Shown in pieces: positions 47,501 through 58,183 of a stretch of DNA of 64,000 nucleotides. Both the position numbers and the translations under genes were made by a program. Source of the DNA: Synaphobranchus kaupii (Eukaryota; Chordata; Actinopteri; Anguilliformes; Synaphobranchidae); the NCBI GenBank assembly GCA_029718625.1, contig CM056380.1, positions 48,396,718 through 48,460,717 on the forward strand. Reading direction: 5' to 3'. Each line of letters opens with the position of its first letter. The first letter of the stretch is position 1. The notes beneath the pieces were generated by a model. That model ran no database searches and was not told where the DNA came from. It saw nothing but the letters and a program-made list of their open reading frames with translations.

Positions 47501-50500
47501 TAGTTACACTTTTTCTTGGATGTGCACTCCTTTTTACAGATGACAGAGAGAGATAACAGACATCCTCTTCCTGTGATGACTGCTGACGCTACGTGTGTCA
47601 CTTTAGGTATCATCTATGTTTGAGACAAGGTGCTCTGTGCTTTTAATCTGAATTTAGATTGGGACATTGCTGAGCTGTTGGTCTCATGCTGTGAACCTTG
47701 TTATTTGTAGTTGATTTGGAGGCCACCCCCTTTACTTCTATTCTCGTCTCTCCCTGTGGTTCGTGTGTCTTTTATTTGCTTAAAATCTGATTTGTGCATG
47801 ATTGTTTGGGGAGAAACAGGGCCATTTAATTACAAAGATTAAGTACTTTCATTTCCCTGGAGGTGTGTTTTATACACATATAATTCCTTGTTTCTGCTTG
47901 TAATTGCAGGGTATGGCCACACTGCTCCTCTGTCAGACGGGGGCAAGGCCTTCTGCATTGTGTACTCCGTGATTGGGATCCCCTTCACCCTACTCTTCCT
48001 CACGGCGGTGGTGCAAAGGATCATGGTCTTCAGCACACGCCGGCCGGTCACGTACGTGCACACGCGCTGGGGCCTGCCCAAGCCGCTGGTGGCCGGCGTC
48101 CACGCCACCCTGCTGGCCGCGTTCACGGCTTCCGGCTTCTTCCTTATCCCCGCCGCCATCTTCTCGGCCTTGGAGGAGGACTGGAACTTCCTGGAGTCCT
48201 TCTACTTCTGCTTCATCTCCCTCAGCACCATCGGTCTGGGTGACTATGTACCGGGGGAGGGCTCCAACCAGAGGTTCCGCGAACTCTACAAAGTGGGCAT
48301 AACTAGTGAGTTTGGGGGCCTGGCCATGGGGTGGCATTTGTAGGAATGGAGGTGGGTGCAGTTTTGTTTCAGTACAGAGATAAGTTGTCCTCGGTGTGCG
48401 GACAGAAGATTTGTTGATCTGATTTAAAGATTGTGGAGGAAATAACAGTCTGTTTGTCTTTGAGTGACGTGCACGATTCATCACTAAGTGGAACATATGA
48501 AGCAGAAATTATGATAGAACTGAAAGGCACGTAGGTAGAGCTGAATCATCTTGAAACAATCGGTGCATCAACATGGAAAACATAACTGAGTAACAAGCCT
48601 TCCAACTGGTTAGGGATGTTCTGCATACACAGCTATTCATGATGTCCAGGATCAGTCTGATATCTGCTTTACCTACTGTGGTTGAAATTGGACACATTTC
48701 TATGTTTTTAAGCTTTTAAATTTCTTAGTATATATTTTAATTAGAAGAAATTAGTAATCCAAGGCAGCTCTACAAAATTAAAAAGCCTTTATTGAATGGC
48801 TCACATTATTTAGAATATTAAAAAACCAACATGTTTCGGCCTACATAGGGCCTTCATCAGGGTACCCTGATGAAGGCCCTATGTAGGCCGAAACATGTTG
48901 GTTTTTTAATATTCTAAATAATGTGAGCCATTCAATAAAGGCTTTTTAATTTTGTAGAGCTGCCTTGGATTACTAATTTCTTCTAATTATCACGGATCCT
49001 ACCCCGGATTTAATCCAAAGAGCACCTACAACTTAACACAAAACCAAGAACGCCGAAGCCCTCTCCATATCCTTTTTTTATATATTTTAATTATTTTAAC
49101 AAAAATGCTTGGTTACAGAATTAAGTCGTCTGAAGAGAAAAAGATCAATTAAAAAATGCCTGATTTTGGAAAGGTTGTGCTTAATACTGTCACTCATGGC
49201 TGGTTTTTTGGCCTTTAAAGTGCTGGTATAATGTATGAGTGCTTTTATAATATTTGAAACCCCTGCTGTTACTGCTTTTCCTTATTTATGGCATGTTGTG
49301 ATGCATACTCAATCCCCTTCGTGAATAAGAGCGTGAAGCAGCTTCCTGGCTGTATAACAATCCCAGTGAGATTTTGATATCACAGCTTTTGTGGTTATTT
49401 TCATATTGGCGTCAATTGAGTGTCCTCATGTCAGACCTTTTCAAATAACATTTGTACACTGACACTCCTGGTCATGACTCATGAGTCACGACTAACACAG
49501 CCAATGCAACATTTATATTTAATTTTGGCTACAGCACAAACCAAGCTAATTATTATAATTATTTATTTGTTTAACAGATGCTCTCGTACATGGGAGCAAG
49601 TCTGTCGGATCAAAATGCACAAAGTGTGTATCACATAAGCTCTGGAAAAACAAAGGAGCAGGCATGGACAGGACAACTAAAATAAGACATCAGTGATGAA
49701 ATTTGAAGCTGAATTACAGCATTAAGGCTTAAGCACACGCCCAAAGCTGGGATGAAAATATTACCCTGGGCATAGTGTAATCATAAGAGGAATCTTTACC
49801 TATCTGTCAGTCGCAAACATTAACTGCACTTAGGGTGGCATCCCTGGACGGCCCCAAATTTCAACCCCTTATTCAGAGAAAATCTCGATTTGGTCGTACC
49901 ATATGTTAGGAACTGGCTTCTTTTCAAATAACCAAAGTCAGGACAATGCAGGAACTCACCCATACAACAAACACTTTACTAGAGAAAGCAAAAGTTGAAA
50001 ATCACACTGGCCAGCGGGAAAATCACTAAGACACAGCACAAATTGCGGTCCAGCAACCTTCGACGCACTGGTCATCTAGCCAAGCTTATATACCCTCGGA
50101 GGCCTTGAGGCATATGTTCACACTATCTGTGAGCGCATATCTCATAAATGTTCCCAAATAACATATGCTTTGTTCATCAACACACTTCATCAGTCACAGA
50201 CTCACAGCCAATACACCGGGGCGCCTAGATGTCCGGACAGGCGGGGCAGAGACCTATCCACTCTGGCCTCCCCCCTCCGGCCAAACAATTTACACCCCAG
50301 GCCCAAATGGCCAGCCCTCACCTGCTACTCTAAATCATTGATTAACACAGACATGTCTAACTACGCTTACAGGCAAAACTGGGAGCAGCCCATCACATAT
50401 TTCATTGGGTGTAATTACCGTCATCATAGGTTCTCATTGCATTGTGTTGATAGTCCCCCTGGGGAATTAGGTCACCTGGACTGTACTTCTACCTTTATGC

Positions 50501-53500
50501 AGTGGGAGTGCCGTGCCTGTGTGTTAATGCACTTCTTTTTGCACAGTGACTAAAAAAACAAATTCGGAAACAAATTTGTGGGTATCTGCTGATCATGGCC
50601 GATAGGAAAAGTTGATGTGTTGACGCAATATCAATGCACCAGAGAGGGGATGCAGTTGATGCACGACTGATGCTGCACATGAAGCGATAAATGTGGGCTG
50701 ATCATACACATAAGTGACTAAACTGACCTTCAGACCCTCCCGAGACCTGGCTATTCATTTTCATCCCCTGTAGGGGACATGAGACTGGTCTTAAGCACAA
50801 GAACCATATATTCTACTATGCTGACACTTACAAGGGTCATTCAGTAAAAATAAAATAATATTTTTGGAAATATTTTAAATTTTTCGTCATCCAAGGCACT
50901 TGTATTATGTGAAAAGAAAAATACTAAAATTGTTTTTTTCTGCCTGATCTCAGAAGGATATAGAGCAGTGTCCTGGGGAACCACAGTGTATGCTGGGTTT
51001 TTTTTTCCAACCATAGTAACAAGCTCTGTATTGTAATGAGCTGCTAATTGTTCTTAATTAGACACTAATTGTTCTTAATTAGACTTTTTGCATCTATTGA
51101 AGTATTCTCTTAAAGCCACATTATGCCAGAAATAGCTATGTATGCCCTTAAATAATAAATGTCCCATATTCACATCCCAGGAATTTCAATCGGTCAGACC
51201 AACTAATTAACTTAAACACATATTCAACAACCTTTACTGATCAAGATATCGGCTATGACAAAAACCAGCATACACAGTGGGTCCCCAGGCCAGGGTTGAG
51301 AAACTGATATAAGCAGCACTCGAGTTGAGGGGGGATGAGGGGGGATGGCATCCCCCCTGAAATAAAAACGGTCAAAATCATCCCCCTTCTAAAACGACCA
51401 TCCCCCCTTTCCATCCCTTATGTCATTTTATCAATGAACGTGGCTCCACTCTCCCCGAACATGATTAGCTGACCTTAATGAAGTTCAAGTCCTCATCTTT
51501 TAGCTAGCTAGCATTAGTTAGCTAGCTAGCTAACAAGAGAGAAAAACGTAGCTAAGCTCCAAACTAACGTTGTTATTGCTTATGTCCAGAGATTCCACCT
51601 TTGGTGACTAAAGTAATGAGTAATGACTAAGATTACTGACTCTTGACTTACCTGTAGTGTTATTTTTTGTCTTTTTAAATATGAAGTCCCTCAGAGAGCG
51701 CTGTCCTCCTGGTCGCTTGGCCATTGTGATGACCATTACCTGCGCTCGTGCTGCTATGCAGCTTCTAGCATCAATCAAACAAGCGCATCACGGCGCTCTG
51801 GTGCCTCTAGGGCACTCGCATAGCATAGCGTCAGTGACTTGGTAAAAATGTCATTGCATGTGTGCGTGCTCCCTCGCCCACAGTATTTTACTCAATATGC
51901 GCAAAATTAATGTTGAAATAGCAGTAATACCACGTCCTCCATTTTTTCATGATGGGGTTCTTGTTCAAATTTACATAATGATTTAATTAATCACGATTAA
52001 AAATTAACCCTTTAGATACCAGTTTTGATCATATACCAGTAACTGCTTTTTTGAAAAATACACTATAATTCAATATTATAAAAACAAATTTGACTTTATT
52101 ATTAGTATCATCAGCTGATCCATCTGAATAATAAATGAGAAGATTGATTTTGGTGCATTTTTACTTTTTGTATAATGTCAGATTGAACAAAAAGGTACGT
52201 TGGGACTGTTAACCTACAAGATTTGTACTATAGACTTCCATTATAACCACATTTTTTGACCCCCTCCCCCCCTTTAAATTAAAGTGAAAAAATGATTTTG
52301 CACTAATTGTCCTCTGCATTTGACCCTAAGTCAAATGTAAGTGGTGCCATGGCAGCCCGGGGACCGACTCCAATTCTGAGGTGCCTTGGTCAAGAGCAAT
52401 GACAGGAGTATCTGACACCTAACATCCATAACATGCATGTTGTTTTAGGAGCATAATCATTATCTTTATGCTTTAACAATAATCAAAAGGGTACAGAGTT
52501 GGTCTCCCACCCTCTGCGCCGTTATCAGCACAAATTATGTCCCCATATGATAAAATCCACCATCCCCCCTGATATTTTTTTACAACTTGAGTACTGGATA
52601 TAAGGTGCTTGCATTCTGGATGAGCCGGGAAGGCTATGGCTGCAGAGTGGCGCTAAAGCCTCTGTGGCTCCCTCTGGTGGTTGGGCATTGCTTTCGCTGC
52701 TCACACCACAGATAACCACATTCATAGTATGCTAGCACGAGATATCGGATATTTGAATATATTTAAATTAGTTTAATTTGTTTGTTTATCTTCATAAATA
52801 ACACATTTCAATTGCTTTCTTCCATCAAGCCATAACTTATTTGCCCAAGCAATCAGTCTGCCCGTGCTTGGTGTTTTTTTTATTTTTTATCTGAAGATCT
52901 TCTGTGGCTGCCCCCCTCTGTTTCACTCTGCCCTACTTTCCTGTGCATCTATATCAAGTTTTTTGTCTTCATTATGAAGCCTCAATGTGTTATCTTTCTT
53001 TCTCTGTCCCTCCGTATCTCTGCTTCTCTCTCTCTCTGGCTGTCACATCCTGGGAAGCATTCTGTCTGTGAAAAATGATATGAATTCCCTGTGCACTGAT
53101 TCCAATATGTTTATGACCCATTAATAAGAACAATTATATTCTCTCCCTCCTCTCTATCTGTTCCTCTCCTCTCTTTATACCTCATTCAATTTCTCACTGC
53201 CCACATGTTCCCTCTAGCTCACTCACTCTTTCTTTCTTCCTGTTCCTTCACTCCCTCTCTTTTCACCATCCTCTCCCCCTCTCTCGTCCGCCTTTTTACC
53301 TCCGCCAAGGAGCTTATGCAATCATGACCATCCATGTGTCCGTCCGTCTGTCTGTCTGTGACAAACATATCTGGAAAGTGACTGTACACATGTTCCCAAG
53401 AGGACGAAACCACTTGATTTTGATGACCCCATGACCGTTCCTGTAGTGCCACCATCAGGCCAAGCTTTCAATTTGTGATCGACATATCTCTAAGAATACT

Positions 53501-54357
53501 GGCTGGATTGCCATGGAATTTCTGTGCACATTCATGTTCCCAAGAAGAGGAAGCGTGCTGATTATGGTGAACCCATGACCTTTCCTCTAGCACCACCATC
53601 CAGCCAAACATATCTCGAAAAGTAATGACTGGTTGTTAGTGCTATTTCAACATGAATTTACTGTGCACATTCGTGTTCCCAAGAGGAAGAAACCTCTTGA
53701 TTTTGGTGACCCTGTGACCTTTCCTCTAGCACCACCATCTGGCCAAACATATGTCAAAAAGTAATTACCAGATTGCCAAGACATTTACTGTGCACATTTG
53801 TGTCAGGGGAGATTGTTGTGCCTTGGCGGAGGTCTGCGCTTTACTGACTGCATTCTGTCTAGTTCTCTCTCCTATGTTGGAATTGAGTGCACATTGTAAG
53901 TACTGTCAGTGTTTAGTATGCGCAGTACACTAAGAACAGCAACGTCAGCAATTACACACATAACCAACGAACATAAGTATATGCTACATAAGTTAGAGTA
54001 TAATTTGACGATGACTGATATTGTATATTGATAGATTTAATAACCAACTCTCTCGCCCTCTCTATTTCTCTCTCTCTATTCTCCCCCTCTCCCCCAGTCT
54101 ACCTGCTCCTAGGTCTAATCGCCGTGCTGGTGGTGTTGGAGACATTTTGTGAGCTGCAGCAGCTGAAGCAGTTGAGGAAGATGTTCTACTTGAAGAAGGA
54201 GAAGCCACAGGACCGGCTAACCATCCTGGACCATGACCACCTGTCCTTTACCTCTGTATCCGACCAGGCCGCCTCGCTTCGGGAGGACAAGACGGAGCCC
54301 TATGTAGATGTCCCGGTCCTCTCCTCCCCTGCAGGGGACGATCGTATAATCAGATAA
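40188..54357 (+). CDS. kcnk1: kcnk1 (TWIK-1), two-pore-domain potassium channel, complete in 3 exons
   Basis: The gene encodes a plasma and endosomal membrane K2P channel that works as a dimer and carries weak background K+ current. Joined coding length is 1011 nt, or 336 codons plus stop, equal to human KCNK1 as I recall it. Order: M1 (about residues 20-43), extracellular cap with the dimer Cys in NKCLSEE, an N-glycosylation NNAS, pore 1 with TTGYGH, M2, M3, pore 2 with TIGLGDY, M4 and a cytosolic tail. The filter intron and the intron before YLLLGL match the mammalian gene. Identity to TWIK-1 is far higher than to TWIK-2 (KCNK6). Teleosts may have two kcnk1 copies; I cannot tell which this is. 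Confidence 0.98.
42700..45003 (+). mobile_element. 5'-truncated LINE (L2/CR1-like), split by a DNA element
   Basis: The left part (to 42927) encodes reverse transcriptase motifs: ISKGVPQGSILGPLLFTLYI and the catalytic box FYADDTILYS. The right part (44072 on) continues in frame with LINHKLVLNSDKTKCILFSR, ESYKYLGIWLDGIFSFK and NRKTIVQSTVLSVFDYGD, ending at a TGA at 44830-44832. The 3' end is a short UTR and a ggataataaataaataaata tail, as in L2/CR1-type elements. Endonuclease and most of the RT are missing. The frame outside the insertion is intact, suggesting a fairly recent copy. Left edge is approximate. Confidence 0.88.
42928..44071. mobile_element. 1144-bp palindromic Tc1/mariner-like element inside the LINE
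   Basis: It starts cagtcgcggccactattatt and ends with the complement aataatagtggccgcgactg. It is flanked by TA on both sides (42926-42927 and 44072-44073), the Tc1/mariner target duplication. Inverted identity continues to the centre at about 43.50 kb, so it is one long near-perfect palindrome with arms of about 570 bp. No transposase is recognised. Removing it with one TA rejoins the LINE frame. Confidence 0.93.
47294..47367 (+). repeat. SINE/LINE 3' tail remnant
   Basis: The phrase aaagcacattgtaccctgct, then aaatgtgctatataaatagc and (tta)n, is typical of the 3' end of L2-type LINEs and their partner SINEs. No head region is visible. Confidence 0.6.
47910..48305 (+). CDS. kcnk1: kcnk1 exon 2 (filter 1, M2, M3, pore 2)
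   Basis: 396 nt between a TTGCAG acceptor and a GTGAGT donor. It opens with GYGHTAPLSDGGKAFCIVYS (filter 1 and M2), then VIGIPFTLLFLTAVVQRIMV, the M2-M3 loop, M3 (LLAAFTASGFFLIPAAIF) and EEDWNFLESFYFCFISLSTI-GLGDYVPGEG, the second pore. The His after GYG, a proton sensor in human TWIK-1, is kept. It is GC-richer than its introns, as is typical of fish exons. Confidence 0.98.
48731..49093. mobile_element. inserted fold-back element with 13-bp target duplication
   Basis: Positions 48731-48743 and 49081-49093 both read tatattttaatta. The insert begins with a perfect palindrome (48739-48988, centre gggtaccc) whose arms contain gccgaaacatgttggttttt and aataaaggctttttaat. A non-palindromic tail (cacggatcctaccccggatt ... 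tatcctttttt) follows. The target duplication length and T-rich end suggest target-primed reverse transcription in minus orientation. Confidence 0.88.
50964..51302. mobile_element. MITE-like element with degenerate inverted ends
   Basis: The left end cctggggaaccacagtgtat-gctgg and the complement of the right end (cctggggacccactgtgtat-gctgg) are inverted repeats. AT-rich filler with ttgttcttaattaga direct repeats lies between. The 'ctggggaacca' terminus is frequent in fish genomes. No clear target duplication. Confidence 0.78.
51314..52596. mobile_element. hAT-type non-autonomous transposon, 1283 bp
   Basis: The element begins cagcactcgagttgaggggg. Its right end complement begins cagtactcaagttg. 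It is flanked by identical 8-bp duplications gatataag at 51306-51313 and 52597-52604, the hAT hallmark. C/G-run phrases (catccccccttt, catcccccctgat) lie near the ends. Internal DNA has no transposase that I recognise. Confidence 0.9.
53297..53865. repeat. dispersed repeat with ~120-130-bp internal subunits
   Basis: It starts cctccgccaaggagcttatg and ends gccttggcggaggtctgcgc, an inverted pair. In between, the block 'cacatgttcccaagaggaag ... cttgattttggtgacc ... gacctttcctctagcaccac' recurs three times. This is a common fish element type bounded by 'ctccgccaagg'. Confidence 0.85.
54098..54357 (+). CDS. kcnk1: kcnk1 exon 3 (M4 and C-terminal tail)
   Basis: 260 nt after a CCCCAG acceptor, ending in TAA. 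It encodes YLLLGLIAVLVVLETFCELQ (M4), then QLKQLRKMFYLKKEK, DHDHLSFTSVSDQAASLRED and the end SSPAGDDRIIR. The Lys aligned with human Lys274 is present. The human di-isoleucine endocytic pair (HII) appears as TIL. The extreme C-terminus is diverged from mammals. Confidence 0.97.
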
Positions 54358-55416
54358 GGGGTAGCAGGGGGGCGAGAGGCAAGAGAGGGTTACAGGTGGA
54401 GCTGTGTTGGGGTAGGGGTGGGGTTCCCGAAAGCATTTCCAGTCAGACTTGTCAGTGTCCCAAGTTAAACCAATGCTCTTTACTGTAGCTACAAAGGCTT
54501 AATATTGCTGTTATTTATTGACAATAAGGGACCGTCTAATGTAAAAATCAATCATTGCCATTTTCAGTAGACACACATTTCCTGTGAAACATACAGTATT
54601 GTGTACAAATCTTAGCACCCAACTTAAGGACAACAGTATGACTATACATATAGGCTAAATATAAACAGTATAGATATATAGACATAGAATATTGCATTCT
54701 ATAATGGGTTTTACTTACATTTAGTGCACTGTAGTGTAGCTCTGCTCTGTTTGTTCTAGCTTTAGACTGTAGATGGAAAAGAGCAGAGGTAAGAGAACTG
54801 TAAATCACTCAGATGGTCCTTTTGGAAACACGTGACTGAAAACTGCCTGATAATTCTGGGCAGTTTTTTCAACGCATAGAGTACTTGACATTTTAGCTTC
54901 AGGGATCTTTTGAATAATTCTTTTTTTTTATTTTTAGGATTGGGACTATGGTGGAATGCATTCATTCACACTGATTATTTTTCTAGTCAGGCTCGTGAAT
55001 ATGATGCAGCTGTTTTAAAAATTGTATTTATTATTTTCATAAGATTTAATTTCCCAGATGGTATTGATGGTTAAACAGACGATAATTAGTGACACATTTG
55101 TCAATAAGCCCGGACACCCCTTGTGGCTTTTGAGGGAAGTGAGAACTGGAGCGGAGAGGTTTATTTTGTGAAGCTGAGGTTAAAGGGGCTGGCCCCTGAC
55201 ATGACATTACGGGACCATTGCCATGGGCAGATGATTACAGTACAGCAGCATTACTGCTTCACTCAGGAGAGATGCGGAAATACAGCAATGGGGGGAAACA
55301 TGGAACACAAGGGGTGGAGAATACAGTATGCGTTGTGTGAGTTTTCTTTTTGGAAAAGAAGAGAGAACGGCTTATAAACATGTCAATTTACATGAAATCA
55401 ATTCCTGAGACATTTT

Positions 55417-56586
55417 GGGCCTCATTTATCATTCAGGCATACTGATCGTAAAGTGAGCGTGTGGCCATTTTTAGGGAAATTTCCGGATTTATCAAAATGA
55501 ACGTGGGTGTACTGTACGATGAAATCTCACGACAACTCTGGACCTTGCGTACGCTTTTCCCAGTGGCCAGGCAGCGACATTGCATGCAATGAACAGCGAG
55601 GGAATAGTTGTGCAGCCTATAATGAAAAGAAATTACTTTTGTTCAGAGCACTGCAGAGTCAACAGGTGATAAACAAAAAGGTGCTCTTTGGACAACATAG
55701 GTTATGTGAGCTTTAAAATCAGAGTGCACATTAAATGAGTAGCTGATCATAAAAATGGCACATACAAGTCATTCCATTTATGAAAATATTAAAAGCAGTT
55801 AATGCATCTGGGCAATATTTAAAAATGCACTTGACCTACGTGTTGTGGCTGTAGACGTACGTTGTGTAGCGTAAATGGCAAAAATAGTATCTGAATAAGT
55901 AGATTTTTAATCAGTCATGTTGTATGCAAGACGCAAAACTTTTCATATTTTTTATATAAATCCCATCTAGGTTTAATAGCCTAGAAGACCTAACAAATGT
56001 CGCAACCGGTGTGACAGAATCTTGAAATCTTGACGAATCAAGTCACAGTCCCATCTTCTATCACTCCTTACACGGCCACTTTCCCAATGATATCCCCCAC
56101 CCTCTCTTCTGCAGACGAGAGGTCCGGGATGCCATTTCCTGCACCGTCCGGCAGAACTTATTTCTTTTCTTTTTAAATTATTTTTTAGCCCTGGTTATCC
56201 CCTGCCACATAGCGGCTTTTGAGCTAGGCTGCACACCACTACTAATGCTCCCAATAAGCACACGTTTATTTTCTTGTTCATTCATAAGCATTTAAAGTTT
56301 ACCCTCATAGAAAAATCATTTGCTTTCCTGTTGCCTATAATACTGGAGAAAACCGTGTTGGCATGTGCATTTTACAGGAGGTGGCATTGCCAAATATAGA
56401 TAATAAAATGGGCGTGTGAGTATGGTAATTCATAATGATGTGAACCCGCTTCCTAATATACGATCAAGTCTGATTTATCATACATTTACGCTCAGATCAG
56501 TGATTTACACGTGATAATTTTGTACGCAAGCTGGATCTACGCTGAATATACGCTCTTTTTTATGGCCATATTGATAGGTCAGGCCC
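55417..56586. mobile_element. degenerate TIR DNA transposon
   Basis: The left end gggcctcatttatcattcag and the complement of the right end (gggcctgacctatcaatatg) are inverted. Just inside are cgtacgctt and tacgcaagctggatctacgc phrases typical of a 'gggcctcatttat' element family common in teleosts. Interior open frames are short and unrecognised. Confidence 0.75.
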
Positions 56587-57434
56587 TTTGTGTTCCCAGC
56601 AATTGATTCAGAGCAGGTTCTGCCCAGATGCACTGAATTTTACATTATTTGGATAGGTTTGGAGTGATTGATTCATACAGTACATATAATATATAGATTG
56701 GTTGTCCTGTGCAATACCTGTGTGATACCTGAGAACATTAGGCCCACAGTCCTTGTGAGCTATGCAGAATCATTCAGGTAACGACAGACTGAGACATGCT
56801 GAGTTTTGATCTCCATTTGTCTGGATTTGGCTCTAAGGCAAATGTGGTGCAGTAGAAAATGGATAGGGGCTTCTTGAGACTGAATGGTACTTCACCTCCT
56901 CCAGCATTTGCAGTAAAGTCAGACATTATCCATAATATTTGCAAAGTGGGGATAAAGATTAATGCTTATGTTTTGTGAAAATGTTTTATTCAATTTTACT
57001 GTCAAACCTCAAACACGTTTCACATGTAGTTTACTCTTGAATTGTGCAATACCACGTACACTGATAACGTTTCCCTGGTTTACATGGGAATATTTTCGAA
57101 CAATAAGCAAAACACTGGGACTGCACTAGGATGTAAGATGTGACATTGTATGTCTTGCCCTGTGTAAAGGTGTATGTTTAGCAGAGTAATAATGTATTTT
57201 ATTGTAAAATCATGTAATGCCAGTGCAATTACATCACAGATAACAGCTTCGTATGATCATGTTATTTATTGTCAAAAATTCAGGAAGTGATGCATGTGTT
57301 CTGTACCACTGCACACTGGAGAGCATCTGACTCATGGTTACTTATCATTTCTGTGCTTTTGTGATATGCAAGTCATGTGTCTGTGCAAAAAACGCAAAAA
57401 CACAAAAGAGAAACAAAATGGCAAAGTAAATTAA

Positions 57435-57579
57435 GGGCCTGATTTACTAAGACCTTTAGCATGTGCAAAATCTTTTGGCGCACACAAAACCAATAACATG
57501 ACCAATGATTGGTCATGTTATTGGTTTTGCATGTGCTGAAAGGTTTTGCGCACGCTAAAGGTCTTAGTAAATCAAGTCC
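57435..57579. mobile_element. palindromic MITE, Harbinger-like, 145 bp
   Basis: The left end gggcctgatttactaagacc and right end ggtcttagtaaatcaagtcc are inverted copies, and the arms pair through to the centre (accaatgattggt). TAA on both sides (57432-57434, 57580-57582) fits the 3-bp target duplication of PIF/Harbinger elements. Confidence 0.85.
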
Positions 57580-57934
57580 TAAGTGTAGTGTTATGTAGAG
57601 GTTTAAAAAATACATGAGAGGGAGGCATACCAGAACTAAATGTTGTTGCACGTGAATGCATCACTGATGCCGCATGTGTTACACAGAGACCATTGTGCCT
57701 CGTAAACGTTTGGGATGGTATCCCGGCACGGGGGGACAGCACTCTCTGCGAGTGTCTCGTGAGCTCAGATCGTCCTGGGACAGCACCTGTTTAGGGTAGT
57801 GGCAGTAATTCAAGTATGGGAAGATCCATTTTATAGTGAGCACCAATGCTATTAAGGAAATGTAGGGGTCTGTTTGTCGCCTCTAAATTTAATTGTGCCC
57901 TACTTGAAGTAACTAAAAAAAGCATTGTTTTGCT

Positions 57935-58183
57935 AGGTTTACTAGTGTACTTTTAATCTATAAGGCAGGGGTGGCCTCTGAATGTGTACAGAATGATAGG
58001 TTTACTAGTTTACTTTTAATCTATAAGGGAGGGGTGGCCTCTGAATGGGTACAGAATGATAGGTTTACTAGTGTACTTTTAATCTATAAGGGAGGGGTGG
58101 CCTCTGAATGTGTACAGAATGATAGGTTTACTAGTTTACTTTTAATCTATAAGGGAGGGGTGGCCTCTGAATGTGTACAGAAT
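57935..58183. repeat. 63-bp tandem repeat, four copies
   Basis: The unit starts aggtttactagtgtactttt and contains gaggggtggcctctgaatg. Copies differ at only a few positions (gtgtac/gtttac, gcagggg/gaggggg-type, tgtgta/tgggta). Since 63 is a multiple of 3, an open frame runs through it without coding support. Confidence 0.96.

Larger units (their letters stand above)
40543..47909. other. kcnk1 intron 1
   Basis: This 7.4-kb intron holds a CA repeat (about 41.52 kb), a poly-G run (about 42.08 kb), the nested transposon block at 42.16-46.35 kb and a SINE/LINE tail remnant at about 47.3 kb. The remaining parts, 40.54-42.15 and 46.36-47.9 kb, show nothing I can identify. Confidence 0.85.
48306..54097. 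other. kcnk1 intron 2
   Basis: This 5.8-kb intron holds a fold-back insertion (48.73-49.09 kb), an MITE-like element (50.96-51.30 kb), a hAT derivative (51.31-52.60 kb) and a sub-repeated element (53.30-53.86 kb). The stretch at 49.1-50.95 kb has no feature I can name. CT-rich sequence precedes the exon 3 acceptor. Confidence 0.85.
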
